Source: Spirochaetaceae bacterium
GTDB taxonomy: Bacteria > Spirochaetota > Spirochaetia > Treponematales > Breznakiellaceae
Length of the DNA stretch: 34,671 nt
Assembly: GCA_031283755.1 (NCBI GenBank)
Contig: JAITBE010000020.1
Location: forward strand, 1-34,671
Direction of reading: 5' to 3'
Part shown: positions 15,294 through 24,249 of the stretch, piece after piece
Numbering within the stretch: position 1 is the first letter of the stretch
How the letters are laid out: each line of letters starts with the position of its first letter
Notes under the pieces: model-generated
The model's database searches: none
The model's input: only the letters and a program-made list of their open reading frames with translations
What the model was told of the DNA's origin: nothing
Position numbers and translations under genes: made by a program

Positions 15294-16554
15294 CTATCCC
15301 CCGGGACGGAGGCCGTCCCGGCCCCCGTCCCGGGACCTTCTCTTTGGCGGGGGAAGCTTCTCCGGCCGGCCGGCCGGGCCCTCTTTTTTCCGCCGGAACC
15401 TTTTTCTCCTCTACCGGCGCGCTGTCCGCCGGAGGAGCCGGTTCTTCGGGGCTTTCCTCCGGAACTTTCCGGGGAACGGCCTTTTCGGGCCGGGAAAACT
15501 CCCGGCCGGGGAATATAAGCTGCCTGAGTTTCTGCTCCACCTCCCGGGCGAATTCGGGATTATCTTCCAAATACATCTTGGCATTTTCCCGGCCCTGGCC
15601 GACCTTTTCTTCTCCATAAGAAAACCAGGCCCCTTTTTTGTCGATAATTTCATACTTAACCGCCGCGTCCAATAGGCTTCCAATGGCAGATACTCCCTTA
15701 CCGAACATGATCTCCAACTCCGCCTTCCTGAAGGGGGGAGCAACCTTATTTTTAACCACCTTGACCTTGACCCGGTTCCCGATAGCGTCGGACTCTCCCT
15801 TTTCTCCCTTTTCTATGGTGTCCATCTTGCGGACCTCCAGCCGAACCGAAGCATAGAATTTAAGGGCGTTTCCGCCGGTAGTGGTTTCGGGATTACCGAA
15901 CATGATCCCGATTTTCATCCGGATCTGGTTAATAAAGATCAGGATGGTCCGGGATTTACCGATGGTAGCGGTGAGTTTCCGCAGGGCCTGACTCATAAGC
16001 CGCGCCTGAAGGCCCATATGGGCGTCCCCCATATCCCCTTCAATCTCCGCCTGAGGGGTCAGGGCAGCCACGGAATCCACCACAATGACATCCACCGCCC
16101 CGGAACGAACCAGGCTTTCGGCAATCTCCAGGGCCTGTTCCCCGGTATCCGGCTGGGAAACCCAGAGTTCGTCAATATTTACCCCCAGATTTTTGGCATA
16201 TATGGGATCCAGGGCGTGTTCGGCATCCACAAAGGCGGCGATTCCCCCCAATTTTTGGGCCTCCGCAATAGCGTGGAGCGCCAAGGTAGTCTTTCCGGAA
16301 GACTCAGGGCCATAAATTTCGATGATCCTGCCCCGGGGATACCCTCCTATCCCCAAGGCCTCATCCAAAAGAATAGACCCCGTGGGAATAACATCTATCC
16401 CCGCCGCATTGGTATGATCCCCCAATTTTATCAGGGAACCGGAACCAAATTGCTTTTCTATCTGAAGCCGGGCCGTTTCCATGGCCTTTTCTTTTTCTTC
16501 ACCTGTGGCCAGAGGATTCCCCCGGGTCTTTTCAGATTCATTTATTTTTGCCAT
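15280..16554 (-). CDS. recA: RecA recombinase with long basic/acidic C-terminal tail
   Basis: DNA-dependent ATPase forming the strand-exchange filament. The start at 16554 is set by GGAGGAGG before the ATG, giving 424 residues; an upstream in-frame start has no such site. The core has [15 protein letters not shown], Walker [10 protein letters not shown] (82-90), [13 protein letters not shown]1/L2 segments including [11 protein letters not shown] and [15 protein letters not shown], all canonical. From about residue 348 a 77-residue tail rich in Pro, Glu and Lys follows. It holds two KRGPGRPAG / [11 protein letters not shown] segments that resemble AT-hooks. Typical RecA ends near residue 350. 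I saw no recognisable LexA box in the space to prs. Confidence 0.97.
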   Translation of the reverse strand: MAKINESEKTRGNPLATGEEKEKAMETARLQIEKQFGSGSLIKLGDHTNAAGIDVIPTGSILLDEALGIGGYPRGRIIEIYGPESSGKTTLALHAIAEAQKLGGIAAFVDAEHALDPIYAKNLGVNIDELWVSQPDTGEQALEIAESLVRSGAVDVIVVDSVAALTPQAEIEGDMGDAHMGLQARLMSQALRKLTATIGKSRTILIFINQIRMKIGIMFGNPETTTGGNALKFYASVRLEVRKMDTIEKGEKGESDAIGNRVKVKVVKNKVAPPFRKAELEIMFGKGVSAIGSLLDAAVKYEIIDKKGAWFSYGEEKVGQGRENAKMYLEDNPEFAREVEQKLRQLIFPGREFSRPEKAVPRKVPEESPEEPAPPADSAPVEEKKVPAEKRGPGRPAGEASPAKEKVPGRGPGRPPSRGIDGLF

Positions 16555-16668
16555 CTTTTCCTCCTCCCCTCTATAAGGCAACCATATCAATCCTGCTTTA
16601 ATGCCGGAGCCTTTTCAAAGACTCAGGCTTCTAAACAACGCTCATAAAAAATAACACATATTTTTTTT

Positions 16669-16719
16669 GTTTACTATCGGTATTTACCCCTATGCAATCT
16701 TTCTCTGCCTATAGTAAAC
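16669..16719. promoter_or_regulatory. Inverted repeat in the recA-prs divergent region
   Basis: GTTTACTAT (16669-16677) and ATAGTAAAC (16711-16719) are perfect inverted 9-mers 33 nt apart between the two divergent genes. TATAGT at 16710-16715 could serve as a -10 for prs. The pair could be a regulator site or two facing promoter elements; no known operator consensus matches. Confidence 0.3.
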
Positions 16720-16746
16720 TAATATTATGAAGGGTGAAAATGTAAG

Positions 16747-17853
16747 ATGAATGCATTTGTCGTAACCGCCACCCGTTCCATGCGAGATTATGCCTCCCGG
16801 GTTGTTTATTACCTCTCAAAATTTCCCAGCTTTACTTCCCAAAGTTTTAATATGGACGGTGTACAGGCCCTAAAAACGGATCTTTTCGCCGACGGAGAAA
16901 TGGAAGTGGAAATTAATACCTCTTTACGGGGTAAGGATGTGGTCCTTTTTACCAGCTGCGCCCGTAATCAGGGGGGAATCGCGGTGGATGAGGCAAAAAT
17001 CGAGTTATATCACACGGTGGATGCCTTAAAACGCTCCCAAGCGGAAAATATCCTGGTCTTTGAGCCCTTTGTTTCCTGTTCCCGTTCCGACCGGACCATG
17101 CGGCGCAGTTCCGTAGGGCTTTGGGTTCATTTAAAGATCCTGGTCAGCCTGGGAACCACCCACATCATAACCTATCAGCTTCATTCGGATAAATCAAAAT
17201 CCATGGTGGATCCCGCTATCTGCGCCATTGATGATATTCCCGCCCTGACGCTGCTTAAAAAACGGCTCTGTGACGTTTATATCCGGGACCTCAAAACCCT
17301 GGAACAGGTGGTACGTCCCCATTGGGCCTTCTGTTCCGTGGATGCGGGGGGAGAAAAACTAGCGCGCCGTTTTGCCAATGCCTTTGGAGCGCCCCTGGTG
17401 GTGGCCCACAAGCAGCGGGATTATTCCCGCTCCAATTCCATTGAATCCATCAATATCCTTTCCGCCGAACCCATCGAAGGCAAGGTTTTATGGATCGTGG
17501 ACGATATGGTGGATACCGCGGGATCCGTGGAAAGTCTTATCCATGGCCTGGCTCCTCTGCGGCCGGCGGAAATAAACCTCATCGCGGTACACGCTATTTT
17601 TTCCGCCCCCGCCGCTGAACGGCTTACCCGGCTCTCTCAAGCGGGCCTTCTGCGGCATATCATGGTTACCGATACGGTATGCTGCCCCGGTTCACTGCCG
17701 GAGGAGATCCCCAACCTTGAGGTGGTTCCTTCGGCGGAGCTATCGGCGAAGGTAATCAGCACCGTCATAACCAATAGTTCCATGGGGAAACTCCTCACGG
17801 CCTTTAACGCGGAGGACTATTTAAAATCTCCTGATTTATTTAATCAGGATTGA
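16747..17853 (+). CDS. prs: Ribose-phosphate pyrophosphokinase (PRPP synthetase)
   Basis: Makes PRPP from ribose 5-phosphate and ATP for nucleotide, histidine and NAD synthesis. The 368-residue protein is longer than bacterial class I enzymes (about 315) and diverged. LFADGEMEVEINTSLRGKDV matches the family's first conserved block. FVSCSRSDRTMRRSSVG replaces the usual ARQDRK flexible region, and the PRPP loop is VDDMVDTAGSVES. The usual metal-binding DLHA motif is not obvious; YQLHSDKSKSMVDP occupies that place. The ribosome binding site is AGGGTGA about 10 nt upstream. An eight-codon reading frame (16727-16750) ends in the ATGA at the prs start and might couple translation. It is divergent from recA and convergent with dtd. 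Confidence 0.88.
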   Translation: MNAFVVTATRSMRDYASRVVYYLSKFPSFTSQSFNMDGVQALKTDLFADGEMEVEINTSLRGKDVVLFTSCARNQGGIAVDEAKIELYHTVDALKRSQAENILVFEPFVSCSRSDRTMRRSSVGLWVHLKILVSLGTTHIITYQLHSDKSKSMVDPAICAIDDIPALTLLKKRLCDVYIRDLKTLEQVVRPHWAFCSVDAGGEKLARRFANAFGAPLVVAHKQRDYSRSNSIESINILSAEPIEGKVLWIVDDMVDTAGSVESLIHGLAPLRPAEINLIAVHAIFSAPAAERLTRLSQAGLLRHIMVTDTVCCPGSLPEEIPNLEVVPSAELSAKVISTVITNSSMGKLLTAFNAEDYLKSPDLFNQD

Positions 17854-17887
17854 ACAGGTTTCAAAAATCGGCTGGTCTTTCCACCGG

Positions 17888-18337
17888 TTAAAATAACTTT
17901 TTTGAGTCCAGCAGTATGGTCACGGGACCGTCATTGGTATAGGAAACGTCCATATGGGCCTGAAAGATCCCGCTTTGACAGACCAGCCCCTGTTCCCGAA
18001 TTTTCTCCATAAAATATTCGTAGAGTCCTTTGGCCTCCGCGCCTTCCGCGGCATTGGAATAAGACGGCCGCCGGCCCTTCCGGGCGTCCGCCAAAAGGGT
18101 AAACTGGGAAACCGTCAGGACCTCGCCGCCGGTTTCCAGGACAGAGCGGTTCATCACCCCCGCGGAATCGGGAAAGATCCGTAAACCGGCGATTTTTTCC
18201 GCAAGGTAGCCGGCATCGGCTTCGGAATCCCCCTGGGCGACCCCCAGATATACCAGGATCCCCCGGGCAATTTTTCCGGTTACCCCTCCCTCCACGGAAA
18301 CCTGCGCGTCCCGGACCCGCTGTACTACGGCTCTCAT
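17888..18337 (-). CDS. dtd: D-aminoacyl-tRNA deacylase
   Basis: Removes D-amino acids from mischarged tRNA, acting as a dimer. It has the start MRAVVQRVRDAQVSVEG, the catalytic strand LTVSQFTLLADARKGRRPSY and the C-terminal cross-subunit motif NDGPVTILLDS. 149 residues, usual length. I use the ATG at 18337; an in-frame TTG two codons upstream is less likely, and GAGGG lies 10 nt before the ATG. It is the last gene of a minus-strand group with the TPR protein and rpe, 48 nt after the TPR stop. Confidence 0.94.
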   Translation of the reverse strand: MRAVVQRVRDAQVSVEGGVTGKIARGILVYLGVAQGDSEADAGYLAEKIAGLRIFPDSAGVMNRSVLETGGEVLTVSQFTLLADARKGRRPSYSNAAEGAEAKGLYEYFMEKIREQGLVCQSGIFQAHMDVSYTNDGPVTILLDSKKLF

Positions 18338-18385
18338 AAACAAATAACCCTCAAAATCATCTTATCCCTCCGGAGGGAACGAAAA

Positions 18386-19510
18386 TTACCGCCGGTTATC
18401 AAGGATTCCCGGCTGATACAGGGCGATACCTTCCAGGTGTACCGCAGCCCCCTGGCCGTCCCCGGTAACAACCGGGATAACCCGGCCCAATACTTCCAGG
18501 GGCTTTTCAGGATTTACCGCAACGGAAAAATTAAAAACCACCGGTACTATCCCTTCCAGGGTTCTACGGGTATCATAACCCACCAGAAAATCAAAGGCGG
18601 TAACGGACTCCCCGGCGTCAAGATTGGTGGCCATCCCCCGCCAGATCACATAACAGTCCCGGTAAAGACCGGGATCCTCCGCCACCGTTGGGTAGGGGAA
18701 ACGATCCTTTAAGCTGTCAAACCCGGGAACCTCCAGGTAGGACAAAAGCAGCCGGGCCTTGTTTTTAATAGCCTCGGAGGCATTGGATTCGATGATCCGG
18801 TTAAGTTCCACCCTGGCGGCCTCATCCCGGAGATCGGTAAATAAAGAACGGGCCCTGTTATAGGTATCCACCACTTGATCTTTGGTCAAAATATACCGGT
18901 AGCTGCCGCCGATCTGGACCGGCGTCTGCAATTCCTCGTGTTCCAGGGCGCTTCCGGCATACCCGTCCCGGGGGAAAACGGATTTGACCGGCAGAGAGAT
19001 AATATTGAATTTGAGCAGTATCCCCCCGCAAACCATGACAACGATCAGGATGCCAAGCGCCGCCACGGCTATCCGGGGGGGCAGCTTAGGCAGGGGCGGA
19101 TAAAACCGGACAAGCTTCCCCGACTCTATCCATAGGGGAAACGCATCGGTCCCCGAATATTTCCGTATCCCATTGAGGGCTTTTTGGGCGATCCGGTTAT
19201 GCCCGTCTTTATCCAGCACTTCCAGGTAGAGATCCAGGGCCCGATCCGTATCCCCCCGGCGGAGAAAAAGAACCGCCAACCCCAAAAGCACCTGGGGATC
19301 TTGAAATTTTACTTCCCTGGCCCGCTTAAGATAGGTCAAGGCCCCGCCAAAATCACCGGCATGGAGGCACAATACCCCCAGAACATAATAATAAATAAAG
19401 GAATTCTGGTATCGAACGGCTTCGTTTTCCAGATTATGGATAGCTTCCCCAAATTTACCGCGCCGGGCAAGCCGGAACGCCCGGGTCAGGATAGGATCAA
19501 ATTTCATCAT
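18386..19510 (-). CDS. TPR-repeat protein with one membrane segment
   Basis: A 374-residue protein of spirochaete type with no assigned function. Residues about 1-115 form three tetratricopeptide repeats (FDPILTRAFRLARRGKFGEA, FIYYYVLGVLCLHAGDFGGA, VLLGLAVLFLRRGDTDRALD). A membrane segment follows at about 147-169 (VAALGILIVVMVCGGILLKF). The C-terminal 200 residues presumably lie outside the cytoplasm and match no family I know. The TPRs probably bind a partner protein at the inner face. The start has no good Shine-Dalgarno; a 23-codon reading frame with one (19497-19568) overlaps the start. rpe lies 66 nt upstream. Confidence 0.8.
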   Translation of the reverse strand: MMKFDPILTRAFRLARRGKFGEAIHNLENEAVRYQNSFIYYYVLGVLCLHAGDFGGALTYLKRAREVKFQDPQVLLGLAVLFLRRGDTDRALDLYLEVLDKDGHNRIAQKALNGIRKYSGTDAFPLWIESGKLVRFYPPLPKLPPRIAVAALGILIVVMVCGGILLKFNIISLPVKSVFPRDGYAGSALEHEELQTPVQIGGSYRYILTKDQVVDTYNRARSLFTDLRDEAARVELNRIIESNASEAIKNKARLLLSYLEVPGFDSLKDRFPYPTVAEDPGLYRDCYVIWRGMATNLDAGESVTAFDFLVGYDTRRTLEGIVPVVFNFSVAVNPEKPLEVLGRVIPVVTGDGQGAAVHLEGIALYQPGILDNRR

Positions 19511-19568
19511 CTTTTAACGGGGAAACCGGCATTCCCCCGGGCGGTCCGGCAAGGGGTAATTTTACCAT
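19497..19568 (-). CDS. Possible 23-codon leader peptide between rpe and the TPR gene
   Basis: The frame opens with an ATG 9 nt after the rpe stop. It is preceded by GGGAGG, which is built into the last codons of rpe, and its TGA lies 11 nt inside the TPR gene (the TPR ATG itself lacks a Shine-Dalgarno). The peptide would begin MVKLPLAGPPGGMPVS. Layout suggests translational coupling between rpe and the TPR gene. Whether the peptide is made is unknown. Confidence 0.25.
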   Translation of the reverse strand: MVKLPLAGPPGGMPVSPLKDDEI

Positions 19569-19576
19569 TGCTTCCG

Positions 19577-20227
19577 TTACCTCCCTTTTAATTGAGATAC
19601 CAGGGCCTTTTTGTCCGGGGCATTAAAAAAAGCCGACCCGGCAACCAGTACATCCACCCCCGCATCCCGGGCCTGGGCCGCGGTAGTCTCATTGATCCCT
19701 CCGTCAACGGAAATAAGGAAGGATAAACTCTTTTTTCCCCTGAGCAGGGCGAGGTTTTTTACCTTTTCAAGACACTCCGGGATAAGGACCTGTCCGCCGA
19801 ACCCGGGGTTGACGGTCATCACCAAAACCAGATCAACCAGGGGCAATAGCTCTTCTATCATAACGACCGGAGTAGAGGGGACGATACTGATCCCCGTCTT
19901 TTTTCCCAATTTTCGGATGGATTGAAGGATCCGGTGGGAATGTACCGCCGCTTCCACATGAAAGGTGATATAATCCGCCCCGGCCTGGGCAAATTCATCG
20001 ATAAGATCCTCCGGCCGATACACCATAAGGTGGACATCAAGCACCGAAGAGGTATAGGGCCGCAGGTCCGCGGCCATTTTGGGGCCAAAGGTTAAATTGG
20101 GAACAAATTTACCATCCATGACATCTAAGTGTATCCATTCAGCCCCTGAATCATCTATATCGGCCACCGCGGCGGCCAGATTGGAAAAATCCGCGGCCAG
20201 CACCGAGGGAGCAATAATACAACTCAT
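19577..20227 (-). CDS. rpe: Ribulose-phosphate 3-epimerase
   Basis: Interconverts ribulose 5-phosphate and xylulose 5-phosphate in the pentose phosphate pathway. It is a TIM barrel of 216 residues. It has IIAPSVLAADFSNL at the start, WIHLDVMDGKFVPNLTFGP with the metal-binding His and catalytic Asp, DVHLMVYRPE, ITFHVEA, VMTVNPGFGGQ and the phosphate-binding SVDGGINETTA...VLVAGSAFF. The ribosome binding site is weak (AAAGGG some 14 nt upstream). Supplies ribose units used by the nearby prs product. Confidence 0.96.
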   Translation of the reverse strand: MSCIIAPSVLAADFSNLAAAVADIDDSGAEWIHLDVMDGKFVPNLTFGPKMAADLRPYTSSVLDVHLMVYRPEDLIDEFAQAGADYITFHVEAAVHSHRILQSIRKLGKKTGISIVPSTPVVMIEELLPLVDLVLVMTVNPGFGGQVLIPECLEKVKNLALLRGKKSLSFLISVDGGINETTAAQARDAGVDVLVAGSAFFNAPDKKALVSQLKGR

Positions 20228-20328
20228 ATCAGGATAATACCCTTTCAGAGGGGCCTTGTAAAGAAGGAGAAAAATAGTATAGTATAGAAGCTATAATTTT
20301 TACCAAAATGTGTTAAAATATTCAAGCT

Positions 20329-21264
20329 ATGAATACGGAAACATCAGTACCGGGGCTCATTCAGAAAGCCTATGACAACCTGAAAGCCTCCGATGTAACT
20401 TCGGCCCTGCGGGTTTTAGATGAAGCCTTGGGATTGGATTATGATAATCCCGAAGTGGTTTACGGATTAAAATGCCTTAACTGGTGGCTTGAACGGATAA
20501 AACGCCTGGATGATTTCCATGATCCCTATGATAAGGGGGGGTTTATTCTTTCCCAATGGAAATCTTTTTATACTTTTTTGGATCGCATTGGGGAAGGATA
20601 TGACGCGTGTCTTTATGCGGTGCGGCGTTTCGTTTTTTCCACCGCCCTTAAGTCCTTTGAGGACGTGTTGGGCGACGGGGTAAACCAGCATGATCCGGGA
20701 TTGTTGCTACAGGTGGGATGCTGTTACAAGGGGGTCGGTAACTACGAGGAAGCCCTCAAATATATGGAACAGGCGGCCCGGTTCAGGAGGGAGGATGGGG
20801 AAACCCTCTCGGAACTGGCGGATGTTAATGCCCTTTTGGAAGAAACCAGGGCCGCCAAGGTTTTATTTCGGGAGGCGTTTTTTACGGATCCCCAGGGGGT
20901 TAATCTCAGATCCATGGAGTCGGAATTGATTATACGCCTCGCGGACAGGGTAAAAGAGAAGGGATATTCGGGGCAGGAACTTTTGGAATGGATACCTATT
21001 TACGGACGCCTTTTTGGGGTATTTTCCATCAAAAGGGAGTTAAAATCCATTGAATTAAGCAGGATAAAACAATCCATTTTTTCCCTGGAGAACGAGATCC
21101 GGAGCCGTCCCGATAATATTTCCCTGCTGATACCCCGGCTTATCAACCGGTATTTTTGGTTAATAGACCATTATGAAAATATCCGGGAAAATCCCGGTCT
21201 TATCGAGGAGACAATGTTGAAAATAAAGATCCTCGATCCGGAAATATATGAACGTATGCATTAG
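20329..21264 (+). CDS. TPR-containing protein, function unknown
   Basis: A 311-residue cytoplasmic protein with TPR-like helices. The N-terminus (LIQKAYDNLKASDVTSALRV, LDEALGLDYDNPEVVYGL) and residues about 120-180 (GLLLQVGCCYKGVGNYEEAL, LSELADVNALLEETRAAKVL) fit the TPR pattern. There is no signal peptide or membrane segment. It lies just upstream of the GreA-domain gene on the same strand, and both contain helical repeats, so a functional tie is possible. No Shine-Dalgarno is visible before the ATG and the upstream region is very AT-rich (TATAAT at about 20297), so the message could have a short or absent leader. A terminator follows at 21354. Confidence 0.75.
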   Translation: MNTETSVPGLIQKAYDNLKASDVTSALRVLDEALGLDYDNPEVVYGLKCLNWWLERIKRLDDFHDPYDKGGFILSQWKSFYTFLDRIGEGYDACLYAVRRFVFSTALKSFEDVLGDGVNQHDPGLLLQVGCCYKGVGNYEEALKYMEQAARFRREDGETLSELADVNALLEETRAAKVLFREAFFTDPQGVNLRSMESELIIRLADRVKEKGYSGQELLEWIPIYGRLFGVFSIKRELKSIELSRIKQSIFSLENEIRSRPDNISLLIPRLINRYFWLIDHYENIRENPGLIEETMLKIKILDPEIYERMH

Positions 21265-21320
21265 GGTTTTCGCGGTATTCCCAATGCCTCGGTTTTTGGA
21301 AATACTGCCTTGAATTGAGA

Positions 21321-21394
21321 GGGAAAAGCGGGCTTTTGACCGCCTTTCCCGGAGCCAATTCCAAGACCCCGCCGAGTTTTGGGATTGGCTTTTT
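21321..21394 (+). terminator. Hairpin repeat and terminator after the TPR gene
   Basis: GGGAAAAGCGG (21321-21331) pairs with CCGCCTTTCCC (21340-21350), one of the GGGAAAAGCG-type repeats. It is followed by GCCAATTCCAA (21354-21364) / TTGGGATTGGC (21379-21389) and five T residues (21390-21394), a reasonable intrinsic terminator with one G-U pair. Confidence 0.6.
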
Positions 21395-21403
21395 AGCATG
21401 GTT

Positions 21404-21434
21404 TTTACACCGGTAAAGACACCGGCGGTATAAA
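21404..21434 (+). promoter_or_regulatory. Weak candidate promoter for the GreA-domain gene
   Basis: TTTACA (21404-21409), a 19-nt spacer and TATAAA (21429-21434) lie 60-90 nt before the ATG at 21495. The spacer is long for sigma-70, so this is only suggestive. Confidence 0.3.
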
Positions 21435-21494
21435 TTTAGTATTATAAATTTGTACCCCATTTTAGAGGATGCCCATGGGGCAAGGAGTTACGAG

Positions 21495-24179
21495 ATGTCT
21501 GAAGCTCTCCTAAAAAATGTACAGGAAATGCTGAATGAGGAAAAGTGGACCAGAGCTACCCTCAGCAATTATTCAACCACCCAGTTTAAAGAGCTGGATC
21601 TCGTTCTGAAAGAAGCCGGGGAAAAGCGGGCATATGATGAACTTAAAAAACTCTGTGATGAACATCTGGTTCATACCAAAAACAGCATTATCGCCCTCTA
21701 TATTTCGGGAATGATAGCCCTGTCCCGGCAGATCATTGACGATTCCGCCCTGATTGCCCTGGTTACTATTTTTGTGGATAACCATAAGTGGAATATTGTA
21801 AAATACCTTTGCGAACGGATCCTGGATTATGGGGAATCGAAATTTGCCCTGCGGACCCTGGGGGACTGTTACAAAAACGAAAATGAGGAAGAGGCCATTT
21901 ACGGCATTTGGGAGCGGCTGGTTAAAGTTGATTATGAAGAGGCGGATCTGGCCAAGTCCCTGGCAGAGCATTATGAAAAACTCAGCCACGTGGACGCGGC
22001 GGTAGATTATTATAAAAAAGCCCTGCACCGTTATATCAACAAGCAGCTTTTCACCAATGTCCGGGAAATTTGGATAAAACTGCTGGAATACTGCCCCGAG
22101 GATATCGACTTTTTTCTTCATGTTCAGAAAAAAGTCTCCAAAAACATCAACGAGGAAAAGGCGGTCCTCCTTCTTGAGGATGTCTACGGTTCCTGTAAAC
22201 AGCGGGGAGACATCAATACCGCCATCAATATCCTCAAACTTATTCTGCAATACGATGAAAAAGATTCCGTAGCCAGGAAGGAAATTATCGAATGTTTTAG
22301 GCAGAAACACACGAATCATAGCCAGATGGAAGAATATATCCGTATTTCCAATCTTGCCCAAAACTGGCGTAACGTCCACGAGGCTATTTTAGACTTTGAA
22401 AAACATATTGCCTTTGATAAGGGTAATTTTGTCTACCACCGGACCTGGGGAGTCGGCCGAATCGCCGAGGTCCAGGGGGATGAGATCACCATCGACTTCG
22501 CGAAGAAACGGGCCCATTCCATGTCCCTTAAAATGGCGGTGAACGCCCTCCAGACCCTTTCAAAGAACCATATTTGGGTTTTAAAAGCCACTCAGAAAAA
22601 AGAAAAACTCCATGACCGGGTAAAAAACGAGCCTTCCTGGGCATTACGGACGGTGATCAGAAGTTTCAACAACTCCTGTGATATTAAACGGATCAAGGCC
22701 GAGCTGGTACCTTCAATATTATCCCCGGGGGAATGGACCGCCTGGAGTACCAAAATACGGGAAATCCTGAAATCGGATCCTTCCTTTGGGGTGAGTCCCG
22801 AGAATATCGATATTTTTACGGTTCGGGATCGGCCCATCAGTATTGAGGAAAAACTCTATAATGAATTTAAGGCGGAGCGAAATTTCTTTGACCGGGTTTT
22901 AACCGTCCGGAACTATGCCGCCCAAAAGGATGTGGAGCTGGATTCGGAATATTTTACCGAAATGACCGCCTATTTTTTGGGATACCTTCGGTCGTATAAT
23001 CAGGTTAACGAACAGGTGGTCGCTTCGTATCTCCTTATCAAGGATCTTGCCGGCCGGTACCCCCACCTGGGGGCAGGGCTTTCCTTCAATTTTCTTGATA
23101 TTTTTGACGGAATCGAAGATATACCGGGCTTATTTTTTAACCTCAAGGACAGTAAACTACGGGAGGAATTCCTCCGGCATATCCAGCTTTTCGTACCCTC
23201 CTGGCCGGATATTTATATAAAACTTTTACCCTTCGCCCTCTCAAATTCGATTATCCTGAGCCTTATAAAAGAGGGACATGAGGAAAAACTCGTTGCCCTG
23301 GTCCAACAGTGTTTTGAGAATTACCGGGATTACCGGGAGGCGTTGGTCTGGTTCTTTAAAAACTTTAAAACCGAACCGTGGTTTGAAAGCGCCGCAATTC
23401 CCCTGGAAAAACAGTTTATTACCCTGATCCATATCATGGATATAACCTACCGGGAAATAGAAAATCATCGGGAAACTACAGAAAACCGTAAGATAAATAA
23501 GCAGGTATACACTATACTTTTTAAAGACGGTATGTTGGCTTCATTTATCAATCAGGCGGATCCTGATACTATTATCCGTATTTTTACCTTTATTGAAGAC
23601 GTAAAGGATCTGGATCCGGCGGACAAATTAAACCTCCGCAGCCTTATTTTGGAGAAGGATCCGAATTTTAAATTCTTCGGGGATGTGGAAAAGAAGGTGT
23701 CCCGGGGACTCATGGTAACCGCGGCCATGTATGAGGAAAAACAACGGTATCTTCAGCACATCATGGACGTGGAAGTCCCGGCTAATTCCAAGGAAATTGC
23801 CTTCGCCCTTTCCCTAGGCGATTTACGGGAAAACGCAGAATACAAGGCGGCTAAGGAGAAACAGGAAATCCTCAATTCAACGGTGGCAAAACTGAAAGAC
23901 GAGATTGAACGGGCTCAATTATTTGATCCCGCTACGGTCAATACAAGCCGGGTATCCTTTGGAACCAAGGTCGTTTTATCCAATGAGGACACCGGTAAAA
24001 AAGAGGTGTATACCATCCTTGGCCCCTGGGAATCGGACCCTGAAAACCAGATCATTTCTTATCTATCCCCTCTTGGCGGAGCGATTTTAAATAAAAAGGT
24101 GGGAGAAAAATTTAATTTCTCTATTAATGATGAAAAAGCATCTTATACGGTGGATCGTATTTCTGCGGTTAATTTTTGA
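21495..24179 (+). CDS. greA: Long GreA-domain transcription factor with large helical N-terminus
   Basis: An 894-residue protein. The last about 160 residues are a GreA/GreB transcript-cleavage factor. They comprise a coiled-coil with the acidic tip GDLRENAEYKAAKEKQ (Asp776, Glu779 and Glu782, matching the catalytic-tip acids of GreA) and the C-terminal domain (KVVLSNEDTGKKEVYTILGP ... SYLSPLGGAILNKKVG) that docks on RNA polymerase. The preceding 700 residues are mostly helical and TPR-like, with no family I can name; a VYHRTWGVGRIAEVQGDEIT segment near residue 315 resembles an SH3-like or Tudor-like barrel. Ordinary GreA is about 158 residues. Treponemes are known to carry such a long form. 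The start is set by AAGGAG before ATG at 21495. Confidence 0.9.
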   Translation: MSEALLKNVQEMLNEEKWTRATLSNYSTTQFKELDLVLKEAGEKRAYDELKKLCDEHLVHTKNSIIALYISGMIALSRQIIDDSALIALVTIFVDNHKWNIVKYLCERILDYGESKFALRTLGDCYKNENEEEAIYGIWERLVKVDYEEADLAKSLAEHYEKLSHVDAAVDYYKKALHRYINKQLFTNVREIWIKLLEYCPEDIDFFLHVQKKVSKNINEEKAVLLLEDVYGSCKQRGDINTAINILKLILQYDEKDSVARKEIIECFRQKHTNHSQMEEYIRISNLAQNWRNVHEAILDFEKHIAFDKGNFVYHRTWGVGRIAEVQGDEITIDFAKKRAHSMSLKMAVNALQTLSKNHIWVLKATQKKEKLHDRVKNEPSWALRTVIRSFNNSCDIKRIKAELVPSILSPGEWTAWSTKIREILKSDPSFGVSPENIDIFTVRDRPISIEEKLYNEFKAERNFFDRVLTVRNYAAQKDVELDSEYFTEMTAYFLGYLRSYNQVNEQVVASYLLIKDLAGRYPHLGAGLSFNFLDIFDGIEDIPGLFFNLKDSKLREEFLRHIQLFVPSWPDIYIKLLPFALSNSIILSLIKEGHEEKLVALVQQCFENYRDYREALVWFFKNFKTEPWFESAAIPLEKQFITLIHIMDITYREIENHRETTENRKINKQVYTILFKDGMLASFINQADPDTIIRIFTFIEDVKDLDPADKLNLRSLILEKDPNFKFFGDVEKKVSRGLMVTAAMYEEKQRYLQHIMDVEVPANSKEIAFALSLGDLRENAEYKAAKEKQEILNSTVAKLKDEIERAQLFDPATVNTSRVSFGTKVVLSNEDTGKKEVYTILGPWESDPENQIISYLSPLGGAILNKKVGEKFNFSINDEKASYTVDRISAVNF

Positions 24180-24249
24180 CCATGGGGGGTGTTTCAAGAT
24201 ATCAGAGGTTGAAAAACAAGCTTTGTTTGTAAGCGGCCTTGGATTTAAA

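Noticed and set aside
21573-22379. Minus-strand 268-codon frame opposite the GreA-domain gene
   Set aside because: Hydrophobic-looking translation is an artefact of reading the complement of charged helical codons; the plus-strand gene has a proper start and the GreA domain in the same frame.
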